Source: Porticoccus sp. (GTDB lineage: Bacteria > Pseudomonadota > Gammaproteobacteria > Pseudomonadales > Porticoccaceae). From it: a stretch of DNA of 10,410 nucleotides. The notes under the pieces were generated by a model, which was not told the DNA's origin, did not search any database, and worked only from the letters and a program-made list of their open reading frames with translations. The DNA lies in assembly GCA_011049795.1 (NCBI GenBank), contig DRHD01000023.1, positions 1-10,410 on the forward strand, given 5' to 3'. Position numbers and translations under genes: made by a program. This document shows positions 1-6,442 of this stretch, piece by piece (the stretch's first letter is position 1; each line of letters starts with the position of its first letter).

Positions 1-78
1 AGTCAAAGCCGGTTTCAACATGGAGCACTTCACGGCTAAAACCCTGTTTACGGCAGTTAAGGCGAATCCCATCACAAC
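1..78 (-). repeat. Inverted copy of an internal holA segment (arm 1)
   Basis: The reverse complement of bases 1-78 matches bases 202-279 inside holA at 76 of 78 positions. The mismatches pair base 32 with 248 and base 69 with 211. The match stops at 78/79 and runs into the window edge, so the true arm may be longer. The spacer between the arms is 123 bases. Nothing here resembles an insertion sequence. It is either a fold-back (chimeric) artefact at a sequence end or a genuine short inverted duplication that replaced the 3' end of the gene upstream of holA. Confidence 0.9.
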
Positions 79-103
79 CTATCAGCCAGTGATAAGAACT
101 TAG
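2..103 (+). CDS. Possible 3' end of the gene upstream of holA, altered by the inverted repeat
   Basis: One plus-strand frame is open from the left edge to a TAG at 101-103, one base before the holA ATG. In many Gammaproteobacteria the gene in this position is lptE (LPS-assembly lipoprotein), and such tight spacing is usual. However, about three quarters of this frame consists of the antisense copy of holA sequence, so its peptide (roughly 33 residues, ending TTYQPVIRT) cannot be trusted as an LptE tail. Only bases after 78 might be original. I do not recognise the peptide as any family. It is listed because no other explanation of the open frame and stop placement is visible. Confidence 0.2.
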   Translation, partial: VKAGFNMEHFTAKTLFTAVKANPITTYQPVIRT

Positions 104-104
104 C

Positions 105-1148
105 ATGCGCCTGCGTCCAGACCAATTACAACAAAACCTGAGCAAGAACTTGCTCCCCATTTATATTGTCAGTGGCGATGAAACGTTGCTGGTACAAGAA
201 TGTTGTGATGCGATTCGCCTTAACTGCCGTAAACAGGGTTTTAGCCGCGAAGTGCTCCATGTTGAAACCGGCTTTGACTGGAGCGAGTTACTAGCCAGTG
301 CTGCTGCCATGTCATTATTTTCCGAACGCAAACTGATTGAATTGCGCATGCCCACCGGAAAACCTGGTGACGCCGGTGGCAAAGCGCTGACCGAATATGC
401 CGCCAACGCCTGCCCCGATAACGTACTGCTTATCATCTGCAATAAACTCGAAAGCTCATCTACCCGTACCAAGTGGTATAAAAATATTGAAGCAGCTGGT
501 GCCTCGCTACAATGCTGGCCGATTGATGCCAAACAATTACCGCGCTGGATTAGCCAGCGATTAAATGCGGTGGGCTTAAAAGCCGATAGCGAAGCCATTC
601 AAATGTTAGCGGAAAGGGTTGAAGGTAACTTGCTCGCTGCGGTACAGGAAATCGAAAAATTACGCCTCTATACTGACGCCGATGTTATCGACGCCGACAC
701 CATCACCGCCGCGGTGGCCAATAATTCGCGCTACGATGTGTTCGGCTTGGTAGATCGTGTGATGGAAGGTGATGCCAAAGCTAGCTTAAGGATGCTGCAG
801 GGTTTAAAAGCTGAAGGCACAGAGCCCCCGGTCTTATTGTGGGCCATCAGCCGTGAACTGCGGACCCTATGCCAATGCGCCGAGCAAATCGAACAGGGCA
901 ATGGTATTGATAGAGTGTTACAAAACCAAAGAGTGTGGGATAAACGCAAAGCCGCTACCACCCAAGCACTACGTCGTTTTACCGCCAAACAATTACAGCA
1001 ACTGATTAAATCAGCCAATCATATCGATCAATCCATCAAGGGTATGGTGAAAGCTAATAGCTGGGATTTATTAGAACAACTGGTTGCCACGATGGCTGGC
1101 GCCCCCTTAAACCTGGATTCCGCAGTAGGCGGCGCTCAAAGGGTATAG
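105..1148 (+). CDS. holA: DNA polymerase III subunit delta
   Basis: HolA is the clamp-loader subunit that opens the beta sliding clamp during chromosome replication, working in the cytoplasm with delta-prime, tau/gamma and beta. At 347 aa it is close to the E. coli length (343). The N-terminus has the family form: MRLRPDQLQQNL, then YIVSGDETLLVQE (residues 20-32), the degenerate nucleotide-binding region, and the GFSREV-LHVETGFDW stretch near 45-59. The middle holds RLNAVGLKADSEAIQMLAERVEGN (lid region), and the C-terminal third has the helical collar domain with LWAISRELRTL. The ATG at 105 lies one base after a TAG. No strong Shine-Dalgarno is visible, so translation may be coupled to the preceding gene. 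Bases 202-279 are duplicated in inverted orientation at 1-78, but the holA frame itself is intact. The end of the gene also has a near match to an inverted sequence at 1356-1373. Confidence 0.95.
   Translation: MRLRPDQLQQNLSKNLLPIYIVSGDETLLVQECCDAIRLNCRKQGFSREVLHVETGFDWSELLASAAAMSLFSERKLIELRMPTGKPGDAGGKALTEYAANACPDNVLLIICNKLESSSTRTKWYKNIEAAGASLQCWPIDAKQLPRWISQRLNAVGLKADSEAIQMLAERVEGNLLAAVQEIEKLRLYTDADVIDADTITAAVANNSRYDVFGLVDRVMEGDAKASLRMLQGLKAEGTEPPVLLWAISRELRTLCQCAEQIEQGNGIDRVLQNQRVWDKRKAATTQALRRFTAKQLQQLIKSANHIDQSIKGMVKANSWDLLEQLVATMAGAPLNLDSAVGGAQRV
202..279 (+). repeat. Inverted repeat partner inside holA (arm 2)
   Basis: This is the original copy of the segment found inverted at 1-78. 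It encodes holA residues about 33-58, and the reading frame runs through it normally, so this arm is the native one and arm 1 is the derived copy. Confidence 0.9.
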
Positions 1149-1159
1149 CGTATTGATTA

Positions 1160-1385
1160 AAAAGGTTTTTCCTGGAATCGTTGCCGCACCACTGGGTGAA
1201 TGCCTATCACCCACAAAACGGCCCCTTTTTTAACCAATGACAGGTCCGCCAACTGAAACTAAAAAACTTCACCGTAGACCCCGCCACGCCTACGTTTTTT
1301 CGTATTTGTGGAATATAAGTCACCTAACGAAAAACAGGACCGTTTTGAGGGCGATCCTACTGCGGATTCCAGGTTAAAGATTTCC
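1160..1385. repeat. Nested imperfect inverted repeats filling the holA-hydrolase gap
   Basis: The 330-bp gap between holA and the hydrolase contains no convincing gene. It contains three inverted pairs around nearly one centre (about 1272-1284): CCTGGAATC at 1171-1179 with GATTCCAGG at 1365-1373; CAAAACGG at 1214-1221 with CCGTTTTG at 1340-1347; and CGTAG at 1273-1277 with CTACG at 1290-1294, the last followed by six Ts. A separate local hairpin, TGGGTGA/TCACCCA (1193-1213), lies on the left arm. Bases 1356-1373 also match the holA tail (1112-1129) inverted at 17 of 18 positions. The overall form resembles a decayed MITE or an extragenic palindromic element, but there is no visible target-site duplication and no transposase. 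It could instead be chance plus terminator structure. Confidence 0.45.
1273..1300 (+). terminator. holA: Weak candidate intrinsic terminator after holA
   Basis: A 5-bp stem (CGTAG/CTACG, 12-base loop) is followed directly by TTTTTT. The stem is short and lies 125 bases past the holA stop. It forms the innermost pair of the nested inverted repeat, so the call is tentative. Confidence 0.3.
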
Positions 1386-1478
1386 CAATAAAACTCACAT
1401 CAGTATTTTTTCTTCGAGCCACGGCCATACCACTAAACCAGCAGCCACTGAACCCCCTGCCACTGCTATGATGAGACC

Positions 1479-2153
1479 ATGAATCCAGCCATTGATTTTT
1501 TAATCGACCACGCCAAAGACAAAGCGATAGCTACCGTCCTATTGTCCCACGGTGCGGGTGCCCCGATGGACACGCCATTTATGCAGCATATTAGCCAAAA
1601 TCTTGCTGCAGAAAACATTCAAGTCATCCGCTTTGAATTTCCTTATATGGCACAGCGCCGAACGGGGGGCGCTAAGCGACCGCCAAATCGACAAGCCGAA
1701 CTACTCGCCTGCTGGCAGCAGGCGATTAATGACGCTGCGATTATTGGTCCTTTATTTATCGGCGGAAAATCAATGGGCGGGCGCATGGCCAGCCTGCTGC
1801 TGGCTGATGATGAGTTGCGCCTCTCATTAAAGCAAACCTGTGCCGGATTAATTTGTTTAGGCTACCCTTTTCATCCGACTAATAAACCAGAAAAATTAAG
1901 AACCGAACATCTTAGCAAGCTCAACACTCAGTCGCTGATTTTACAGGGTAGCCGTGACACATTAGGCAATAGGGAGGAAGTCGATAGCTATCATTTAGTT
2001 AACACCATCCAAACCCACTGGTTAGAAGATGGCGATCACAGTTTTAAACCCAGAAAAAAATCAGGCCGGACACTGGAACAAAATATGAACGAAGCGGTGG
2101 CTGTTATTAGCTCATTTATTCATTCACAATTAGCCAAAACCACAAACTTATAA
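1479..2153 (+). CDS. Alpha/beta hydrolase of the KANL3/Tex30-like family
   Basis: This is a 224-aa cytoplasmic protein with the layout of the small bacterial alpha/beta hydrolases related to KANL3/Tex30 (COG3571 type). The N-terminal strand TVLLSHGAGAPMDTPFM (about 19-35) supplies the oxyanion-hole HGAGA motif. FEFPYMAQRRTGGAKRPP follows at 52-69. The nucleophile elbow GGKSMGG gives Ser98. LILQGSRD gives the acidic residue Asp160, and DGDHSFKP gives His187, completing the triad in the expected order. No signal peptide or membrane segment is present. The natural substrate is unknown for the bacterial members, so an esterase or hydrolase role is inferred from the catalytic triad only. The ATG start has a weak purine stretch (GATGAG) just upstream. 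The DUF6164-like gene follows 23 bases downstream and is probably co-transcribed. Confidence 0.85.
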   Translation: MNPAIDFLIDHAKDKAIATVLLSHGAGAPMDTPFMQHISQNLAAENIQVIRFEFPYMAQRRTGGAKRPPNRQAELLACWQQAINDAAIIGPLFIGGKSMGGRMASLLLADDELRLSLKQTCAGLICLGYPFHPTNKPEKLRTEHLSKLNTQSLILQGSRDTLGNREEVDSYHLVNTIQTHWLEDGDHSFKPRKKSGRTLEQNMNEAVAVISSFIHSQLAKTTNL

Positions 2154-2176
2154 CCACCTGGGGAAAACGTGAAAAT

Positions 2177-2515
2177 ATGTCAGTATTAATTTTCAAACTC
2201 AATGGCGTAGACGACGAGGAAGCTGAGGACGTTCGCGAATTATTTGATAACCATGGCATAGAATTTTATGAAACGGATGCAGGCCGTTGGGGTATATCAG
2301 TAGCGGCCTTATGGCTGATAGACAAGCAGCAATTAGCCCAGGCAAAACATTTACTGGCTGAATATCAACAGCTGCGGTCACAGCAACGACAATCTCTTCC
2401 AAGCCAATCTTTTAGCTCCCGCCTTAAGCAAGCACCTCTCCATTACCTGATAATCATCGCCGCTATTGCGGCGATTCTTTACATCTCCATCGCACCCTTT
2501 ATCGCTATCAATTAA
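2177..2515 (+). CDS. Small DUF6164-like protein with a C-terminal membrane helix
   Basis: A 112-aa protein of unknown function. The N-terminal part is a soluble alpha/beta unit typical of what I recall as DUF6164: a first strand (VLIFKLNGV), an acidic helix (DDEEAEDVRELFDNHGI), then the hallmark FYETDAGRWGISVAALWL (30-47), followed by a helix with LLAEYQQLR. This resembles a small signal-transducing/DUF2007-type fold. Residues about 89-110 form one hydrophobic helix (LHYLIIIAAIAAILYISIAPF), so it is probably anchored in the inner membrane with the folded part in the cytoplasm. The GGGG-rich sequence at 2160-2166 is a plausible ribosome site for the ATG. It lies 23 bp after the hydrolase in the same direction, suggesting an operon. 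It converges with the helicase gene, leaving a 63-bp gap without an obvious T-run terminator. Confidence 0.75.
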   Translation: MSVLIFKLNGVDDEEAEDVRELFDNHGIEFYETDAGRWGISVAALWLIDKQQLAQAKHLLAEYQQLRSQQRQSLPSQSFSSRLKQAPLHYLIIIAAIAAILYISIAPFIAIN

Positions 2516-2578
2516 TTCTACTTATTCCAGGGCCCTAATCACGCGCCGCAGGAAAAGGGTTAAAACCGGTTGCAAAAG

Positions 2579-3976
2579 CTACGCACGGTTTCCATTGGCG
2601 GCGCTAGCGGCCACCTTACGATTACCAGGATTACGTCGGCTCTGTCCATTAGCCCCTGATTTATTGGCCGAGGAATTATTACCACCCCCGCGTCTCTTCT
2701 GCTGATTACCCGCGTTGCGACCATCAGTTTTATGCCCTTGAGCATTCTCACCGGAGCGTTGACCGTCTCTATGTCCAGTTCGAGCTGGCTTTGGTTTTTT
2801 AGGCTTATGCACTTTAGTACCCAAACGCGACTCAGGTAATTTATGGACGGGTTCAAAACCTTCCATCGTTTTACGATTAAGCAACTCGCCAATAAGACGC
2901 TCAATATCCGATAGCTGTTTAAATTCATCAGCACACACTAAAGATACCGCCTCACCAGTTGCACCCGCGCGCCCAGTACGTCCAATCCGATGAACATAAT
3001 CCTCAGGCACATTCGGCAAATCAAAATTCACCACATGAGGTAATTGATCGATATCCAAGCCGCGAGCCGCAATATCAGTTGCTACCAACGCTTGCACCTT
3101 GCCATTTTTAAAATCGGCCAGGGCTCTAGTGCGCGCGCCCTGACTTTTGTTACCGTGAATGGCTGCCGCGGTAATACCCGCGCCATCTAACTGTTTCGTT
3201 AATTTATTGGCACCGTGTTTAGTGCGAGAAAAAACCAATACCTGTGACCACTGCTGATCTTTTATCAACTTGGTAAGGAGACTTGATTTTTTGTTTTTAT
3301 CAACCGAATAAATCCAATGCTCAACCGATTTAACCGTCGTGTTAGGGGGGCTCACGGAAATTTCAACGGGGTTATTCACCATGCCTTTTGCCAAGCGGCG
3401 AATATCATTGGAGAAGGTGGCTGAAAATAATAAATTTTGACGCTGCTTGGGTAACACCGCCAGGATCTTACGAATATCGTGAATAAAGCCCATGTCGAGC
3501 ATGCGGTCAGCCTCATCCAGCACCAACACTTCCAGATGATTGAATTTCACCGCTCTTTGATTGTAAAGGTCTAACAGCCGCCCCGGCGTGGCCACCAAAA
3601 TATCGACCCCCTGACGCAGCTTCATCATTTGCGGGTTGATTTTCACGCCACCAAAAACCACGGCTGAACGCAGCGGTAAATACTTACCATAGGTCGCCAC
3701 ACTATCGGCAACCTGTGCAGCCAGTTCGCGAGTCGGCGTTAAAATTAACGCTCGCGCCTGATTGGGGCCTGCTCTTTCGCCAGCCGCTAACCGCTCCAGT
3801 ATCGGCCAAGTAAAGCCCGCGGTTTTACCGGTACCGGTTTGTGCCGCCGCCATCACATCTTTACCCTCAATCACAGCGGGTATTGCCTGGGCCTGAATCG
3901 GTGAAGGCGTATCATAACCTTGCTCTTTAATCGCTTTAAGGATAGGGGCGGACAGGCCCAGAGTGTCAAAGCTCAT
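2579..3976 (-). CDS. rhlE: DEAD-box ATP-dependent RNA helicase, RhlE-like
   Basis: A 465-aa ATP-dependent RNA helicase that remodels RNA structure, typically in ribosome assembly, RNA decay or cold adaptation. All core motifs are visible in order: Q motif GYDTPSPIQ (20-28), motif [10 protein letters not shown] (44-52), Ia PTRELA (81-86), GG (109-110), TPGR (130-133), motif II DEAD (154-157), III SAT (185-187), [10 protein letters not shown] (246-253), [12 protein letters not shown] (299-309) and [10 protein letters not shown] (329-336). The opening [16 protein letters not shown] and the position of the basic tail fit the RhlE subgroup better than SrmB, DeaD or RhlB. From about 386 the tail is low-complexity and rich in Lys, Arg, Gly and Asn ([15 protein letters not shown]), typical of nonspecific RNA binding. 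The ATG follows a modest AAGAGA ribosome site. Its leader is long and structured (3977-4110), as is common for helicases with post-transcriptional control. Confidence 0.92.
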   Translation of the reverse strand: MSFDTLGLSAPILKAIKEQGYDTPSPIQAQAIPAVIEGKDVMAAAQTGTGKTAGFTWPILERLAAGERAGPNQARALILTPTRELAAQVADSVATYGKYLPLRSAVVFGGVKINPQMMKLRQGVDILVATPGRLLDLYNQRAVKFNHLEVLVLDEADRMLDMGFIHDIRKILAVLPKQRQNLLFSATFSNDIRRLAKGMVNNPVEISVSPPNTTVKSVEHWIYSVDKNKKSSLLTKLIKDQQWSQVLVFSRTKHGANKLTKQLDGAGITAAAIHGNKSQGARTRALADFKNGKVQALVATDIAARGLDIDQLPHVVNFDLPNVPEDYVHRIGRTGRAGATGEAVSLVCADEFKQLSDIERLIGELLNRKTMEGFEPVHKLPESRLGTKVHKPKKPKPARTGHRDGQRSGENAQGHKTDGRNAGNQQKRRGGGNNSSANKSGANGQSRRNPGNRKVAASAANGNRA

Positions 3977-4110
3977 ATAAAGTTCTCTTGTGATAACAGT
4001 GGTGACTACTGTGGAAAATACTAGGGATTTAACAAATTTAAGACGCTGACATCCATACCCTCAGCGGGCGTGCAGCTTACAGGAACTGAGGGCTAACTAC
4101 CACCATCTTT
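3977..4110 (-). promoter_or_regulatory. rhlE: Structured leader/promoter region of the helicase gene
   Basis: This stretch lies between the P450 terminator and the helicase start. It contains a perfect 7-bp inverted repeat, CCCTCAG at 4058-4064 with CTGAGGG at 4086-4092 (21-base loop), and nearer the start a 5-bp dyad, ACAGT at 3996-4000 with ACTGT at 4008-4012. Between them, on the minus strand, is an AT-rich segment with a TAGTAT box that could be a -10. No good -35 is at the right distance, so the promoter position is uncertain. Confidence 0.35.
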
Positions 4111-4115
4111 GAGGC

Positions 4116-4152
4116 AAAAAAAAACCCAACACGCTAGGTATCAGGCTTTTTA
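4116..4152 (-). terminator. Candidate intrinsic terminator downstream of the P450 gene
   Basis: Read on the minus strand, AAAAAGCCT pairs with GGGTTTTTT (two G-U pairs, 15-base loop) and ends in a run of nine Ts. It lies 18 bases after the P450 stop codon. The GC core is small, but the long U tract and position support it. The plus strand has a similar U-tract form, so it may work in both directions. Confidence 0.6.
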
Positions 4153-4169
4153 AAAGAGAACAGTGATTG

Positions 4170-5483
4170 TTAAGCCACAGCCTCTGCTGATTGATCAGTG
4201 CTATCTGCAGCAACCTCAGGATCAAACTTGATCGGCATCCGCTTAATACCATTGACCAAAGCAGAACGGGTGTATTCAACCTCTCCGTCAAAGGTCGCAT
4301 TACGCAGACGAGGAATCAACTCATCAAATATGACGCGCACTTCCAAACGGGCCAAATGTGAACCCAGACAGAAATGCTGGCCGATACCAAATGCCCGATG
4401 CTGTTTATACAGATCTGGCATACGCTCCGCACGACGCACATCAAAGTCCATCGCATCGTCACCAAATATCGTCTCGTCATGATTCACGGTATGGTAATGC
4501 ATGATAATTTTATCGCCCTTTTTAATCTGCTGACCACCAATCTCCGCATCTTCCAGAGCTTGCCGGCGCATCAAAATAAACGCCGTGTTATAACGCAGCA
4601 TTTCTTCGCAGGCATTAGGAATTTTGTCGGGGTTATCGACCAAGTATTGTAATTGTTCAGGGTTTTCCATTAATAAGCGCATACCGTGACTGGTAATGGT
4701 ACGCGTTGATTCATTACCTGCTGCAATCAGCATCAGGAAGAACCAGACAAATTCATCCTCATTAAAACCCTCTTCGCCATCGGCACCGTCTAACAATGCA
4801 CCAATAATATTATCTTTCGGCTCTTCTTTATGCTCAGCCATCAATTTCATCGCATACGTAATAACGTTAATTGAGGCCGCTTCAGCGTCCTCTTTAGACA
4901 CCGACATACTAGGGTCCTGGCTGAACATCATGGTGTTAGTCCAGTTAAAGAAGTCTTTACGATCGTCAGCCGGGATACCACATAACTCTAAAATGGCTAA
5001 CAGCGGTAACTCAGCGGCAACGTCTTCAACAAATTCACATTCGCCACGGGCTGCTACGGCATCAATAATATTTTTAGCATGCTCACGGAAACGCGCCTCA
5101 TAAGAATCCACCGCCTTAGGGGTAAATACACGACGTACGGTTTTACGCGACTTAAGATGACGAGGAGGATCCATATTAATGGTCATATGCTTATGAATGG
5201 TATCAATCTCCTCCGGACTCCACTCCTCCGCTAATGCCGTACCGGCCTCACTGGAAAATACCGCCGGGTTTTTAGAGATTTTATCGATTTCATCGCGACC
5301 CGTGACTAGCCAGTAGGGTACGCCATAGACTTTATCTTCCATATAGTGAATGGGCCCGGACTGGCGAATGCGCTTCAATTCTTCGTAAGGCATACCCTCC
5401 TGATAAGTGGCTGGATCGATCATGTTCGAAAAATTGGCGAAGGGACAGCGGCCTTCATTGTTGCTTTCCTGAGCATCACTCAC
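4170..5483 (-). CDS. Cytochrome P450 monooxygenase
   Basis: A 437-aa soluble bacterial class I-type P450, with no membrane anchor, that would use a separate ferredoxin and reductase to hydroxylate an organic substrate. Visible landmarks are the I-helix oxygen-activation motif AAGNESTR (254-261), the K-helix ExxR (Glu294-Arg297), the FDVRRAERMP meander (347-356) and the haem-binding loop FGIGQHFCLGSHLA (365-378) with ligand Cys372. The DPPRH motif at 105-109 is the usual C-helix signal. The AGNEST form and the YHTVNHDETIFGDD region resemble the CYP124/125/142 and CYP111 neighbourhood, whose members act on steroid side chains, branched lipids or terpenoids; this substrate class is inference. 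The start is GTG at 5481-5483: an in-frame TAA lies 18 bases upstream, and GAGGA (5491-5495) is a well-spaced ribosome site. No ferredoxin or reductase gene is in the window. Transcription is monocistronic by appearance, with its own promoter and terminator. Confidence 0.93.
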   Translation of the reverse strand: MSDAQESNNEGRCPFANFSNMIDPATYQEGMPYEELKRIRQSGPIHYMEDKVYGVPYWLVTGRDEIDKISKNPAVFSSEAGTALAEEWSPEEIDTIHKHMTINMDPPRHLKSRKTVRRVFTPKAVDSYEARFREHAKNIIDAVAARGECEFVEDVAAELPLLAILELCGIPADDRKDFFNWTNTMMFSQDPSMSVSKEDAEAASINVITYAMKLMAEHKEEPKDNIIGALLDGADGEEGFNEDEFVWFFLMLIAAGNESTRTITSHGMRLLMENPEQLQYLVDNPDKIPNACEEMLRYNTAFILMRRQALEDAEIGGQQIKKGDKIIMHYHTVNHDETIFGDDAMDFDVRRAERMPDLYKQHRAFGIGQHFCLGSHLARLEVRVIFDELIPRLRNATFDGEVEYTRSALVNGIKRMPIKFDPEVAADSTDQSAEAVA

Positions 5484-5551
5484 GGGGACATCCTCATAAC
5501 GTTACAATTAAAATTCAATAAATTAAAAACTAAGCAGCACAGTTTTACAGC

Positions 5552-5579
5552 ACTATAAACTAATAGGTATTAGTCTCAA
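5552..5579 (-). promoter_or_regulatory. Sigma-70-type promoter for the P450 gene, with an operator-like palindrome in the spacer
   Basis: On the minus strand, TTGAGA (5574-5579) and TATAGT (5552-5557) are each one base from the consensus boxes, with a 16-base spacer. A palindrome at 5559-5574, ACTAAT-AGGT-ATTAGT, occupies essentially the whole spacer, the classic place for a repressor operator. The predicted transcript has a 5' leader of about 60 bases before the GTG start. Confidence 0.6.
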
Positions 5580-5592
5580 TCATACAACAGCG

Positions 5593-5629
5593 CCTATTAG
5601 TTACAATAGTCCAATGCGGTAATTGTAAC
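5593..5629. promoter_or_regulatory. Second cluster of operator-like repeats upstream of the P450 promoter
   Basis: CCTATTAGT at 5593-5601 repeats, in opposite orientation, the same nine bases found in the spacer palindrome (5559-5567). CTATT/AATAG forms a dyad at 5594-5609. GTTACAAT (5600-5607) pairs exactly with ATTGTAAC (5622-5629), and GTTACAAT occurs again at 5501-5508 in the leader. The arrangement suggests one or two dimeric regulators binding around the promoter. No regulator gene is next to it in the window. Confidence 0.45.
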
Positions 5630-5770
5630 GACTGGTTGATTTAGCGCCATATTCGCGGCTATATACACTCGAAAAAACAACTCTAAGCTATTTAAAATCA
5701 AAGAGTTATCAATTAAAACCTCACTCCGCCAACAAACATTAAGCGGCTATACCATTTGGTAATAATATTC

Positions 5771-6379
5771 TCATGCCCACAGCTCCAATGGCGCACGATT
5801 TACCAGTGTCCGCAAGATATCCGATCGGGAAACTATCCCCACCAAAGCTGCACTGTCATCAGTAATAGGGACCGCTCCAATCGCCTGTCGGCACATCACT
5901 TCGGCAATCAGCCTCACTTCAGTCTCTTCAGCTGCACTAATTACCCGTTTTGTCATTAATTGCTCAATCCGGTAACCGCCGACATCACGCTGCTTATTGG
6001 CAGCAAATCGCAATATATCCCTATCAGATACAATACCCTGCAACTGCTGTTGATTATTTAATATCGGTAAGTGATGAAAACGACTCTTTGAAAACAGCAC
6101 CCAAATCTCTTCAAGGGTTTGATCAACCGAAGCCGTCACCACTGGACTACTCATAATCTGATGACTATAGATAACCCGTGACCGCTCCGGTTCATCATCA
6201 CTCGCATCTGTATAAACGTTATTTTTGATCGACTGACTCTTACTCTCCGACTGGTCTACACTGCCGGAACTCACCGCAGAAACAGCGGGTGATGCTGCCA
6301 CTTCAGGAACGCCACGGGGCACGAACAAGCGATCCACCGGGGTTTTTATTCGAGAGCCTTGTTCGATGATATAAAACAT
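5771..6379 (-). CDS. Two-CBS-domain protein
   Basis: A 202-aa cytoplasmic protein with a tandem CBS pair (a Bateman module), which in other families senses adenine nucleotides. CBS1 spans about 74-126 (IMSSPVVTASVDQTLEEIW, then HHLPIL and GIVSDRDILRF). CBS2 spans about 140-192 (LMTKRVISAAEETEV, then GAVPITDDSAALVGIVSRSDILR). The GIVS-DRDIL/SRSDIL ends are the usual ligand-contact positions. The first 27 residues (MFYIIEQGSRIKTPVDRLFVP) form a conserved-looking N-terminal strand, followed by a Ser/Ala/Asp-rich linker to about 68. No enzyme domain is attached, so it is probably a stand-alone regulator; ligand and partner are unknown. The ATG has an AAGG site upstream. It lies 63 bp after the beta-barrel gene in the same direction. 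No strong terminator is seen after it. Confidence 0.85.
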   Translation of the reverse strand: MFYIIEQGSRIKTPVDRLFVPRGVPEVAASPAVSAVSSGSVDQSESKSQSIKNNVYTDASDDEPERSRVIYSHQIMSSPVVTASVDQTLEEIWVLFSKSRFHHLPILNNQQQLQGIVSDRDILRFAANKQRDVGGYRIEQLMTKRVISAAEETEVRLIAEVMCRQAIGAVPITDDSAALVGIVSRSDILRTLVNRAPLELWA

Positions 6380-6421
6380 CGCTACGCCTTATCGGGTTGA
6401 ATCTGTTGGTAGATTAACCTA

Positions 6422-6441
6422 GGGAGCCTCTAGCCGGCTCT
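6422..6441 (-). terminator. Weak hairpin after the beta-barrel gene
   Basis: GGGAGCC pairs with GGCTCTC (one wobble, 6-base loop) immediately after the stop codon. There is no U run on the minus-strand side, so it may be a processing or stability hairpin, not a full terminator. Confidence 0.25.
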
Positions 6442-6442
6442 C

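Noticed and set aside
161..598. Minus-strand open frame of 145 codons inside holA
   Set aside because: It is antisense to a complete, well-recognised gene and its peptide has no recognisable domain pattern.
1193..1231. TGGGTGA/TCACCCA hairpin followed by a T run as the holA terminator
   Set aside because: The T run begins more than ten bases after the stem, which is too far for a standard intrinsic terminator.
1395..1499. Minus-strand short frame encoding a hydrophobic peptide (GLIIAVAGGSVAAGLVVWPWLEEK)-like segment overlapping the hydrolase start
   Set aside because: It looks like a small membrane peptide, but there is no ATG after the upstream in-frame stop, no ribosome site, and it overlaps the start of a recognised gene.
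2516..2578. Bidirectional terminator between the convergent DUF6164-like and helicase genes
   Set aside because: Only an AACCGGTT palindrome is present, with no stable stem and U run in either direction.
5750..5761. TACCA-TT-TGGTA palindrome after the CBS gene as a terminator
   Set aside because: The loop is too small for an RNA hairpin of that form, and no U run follows on the minus strand.
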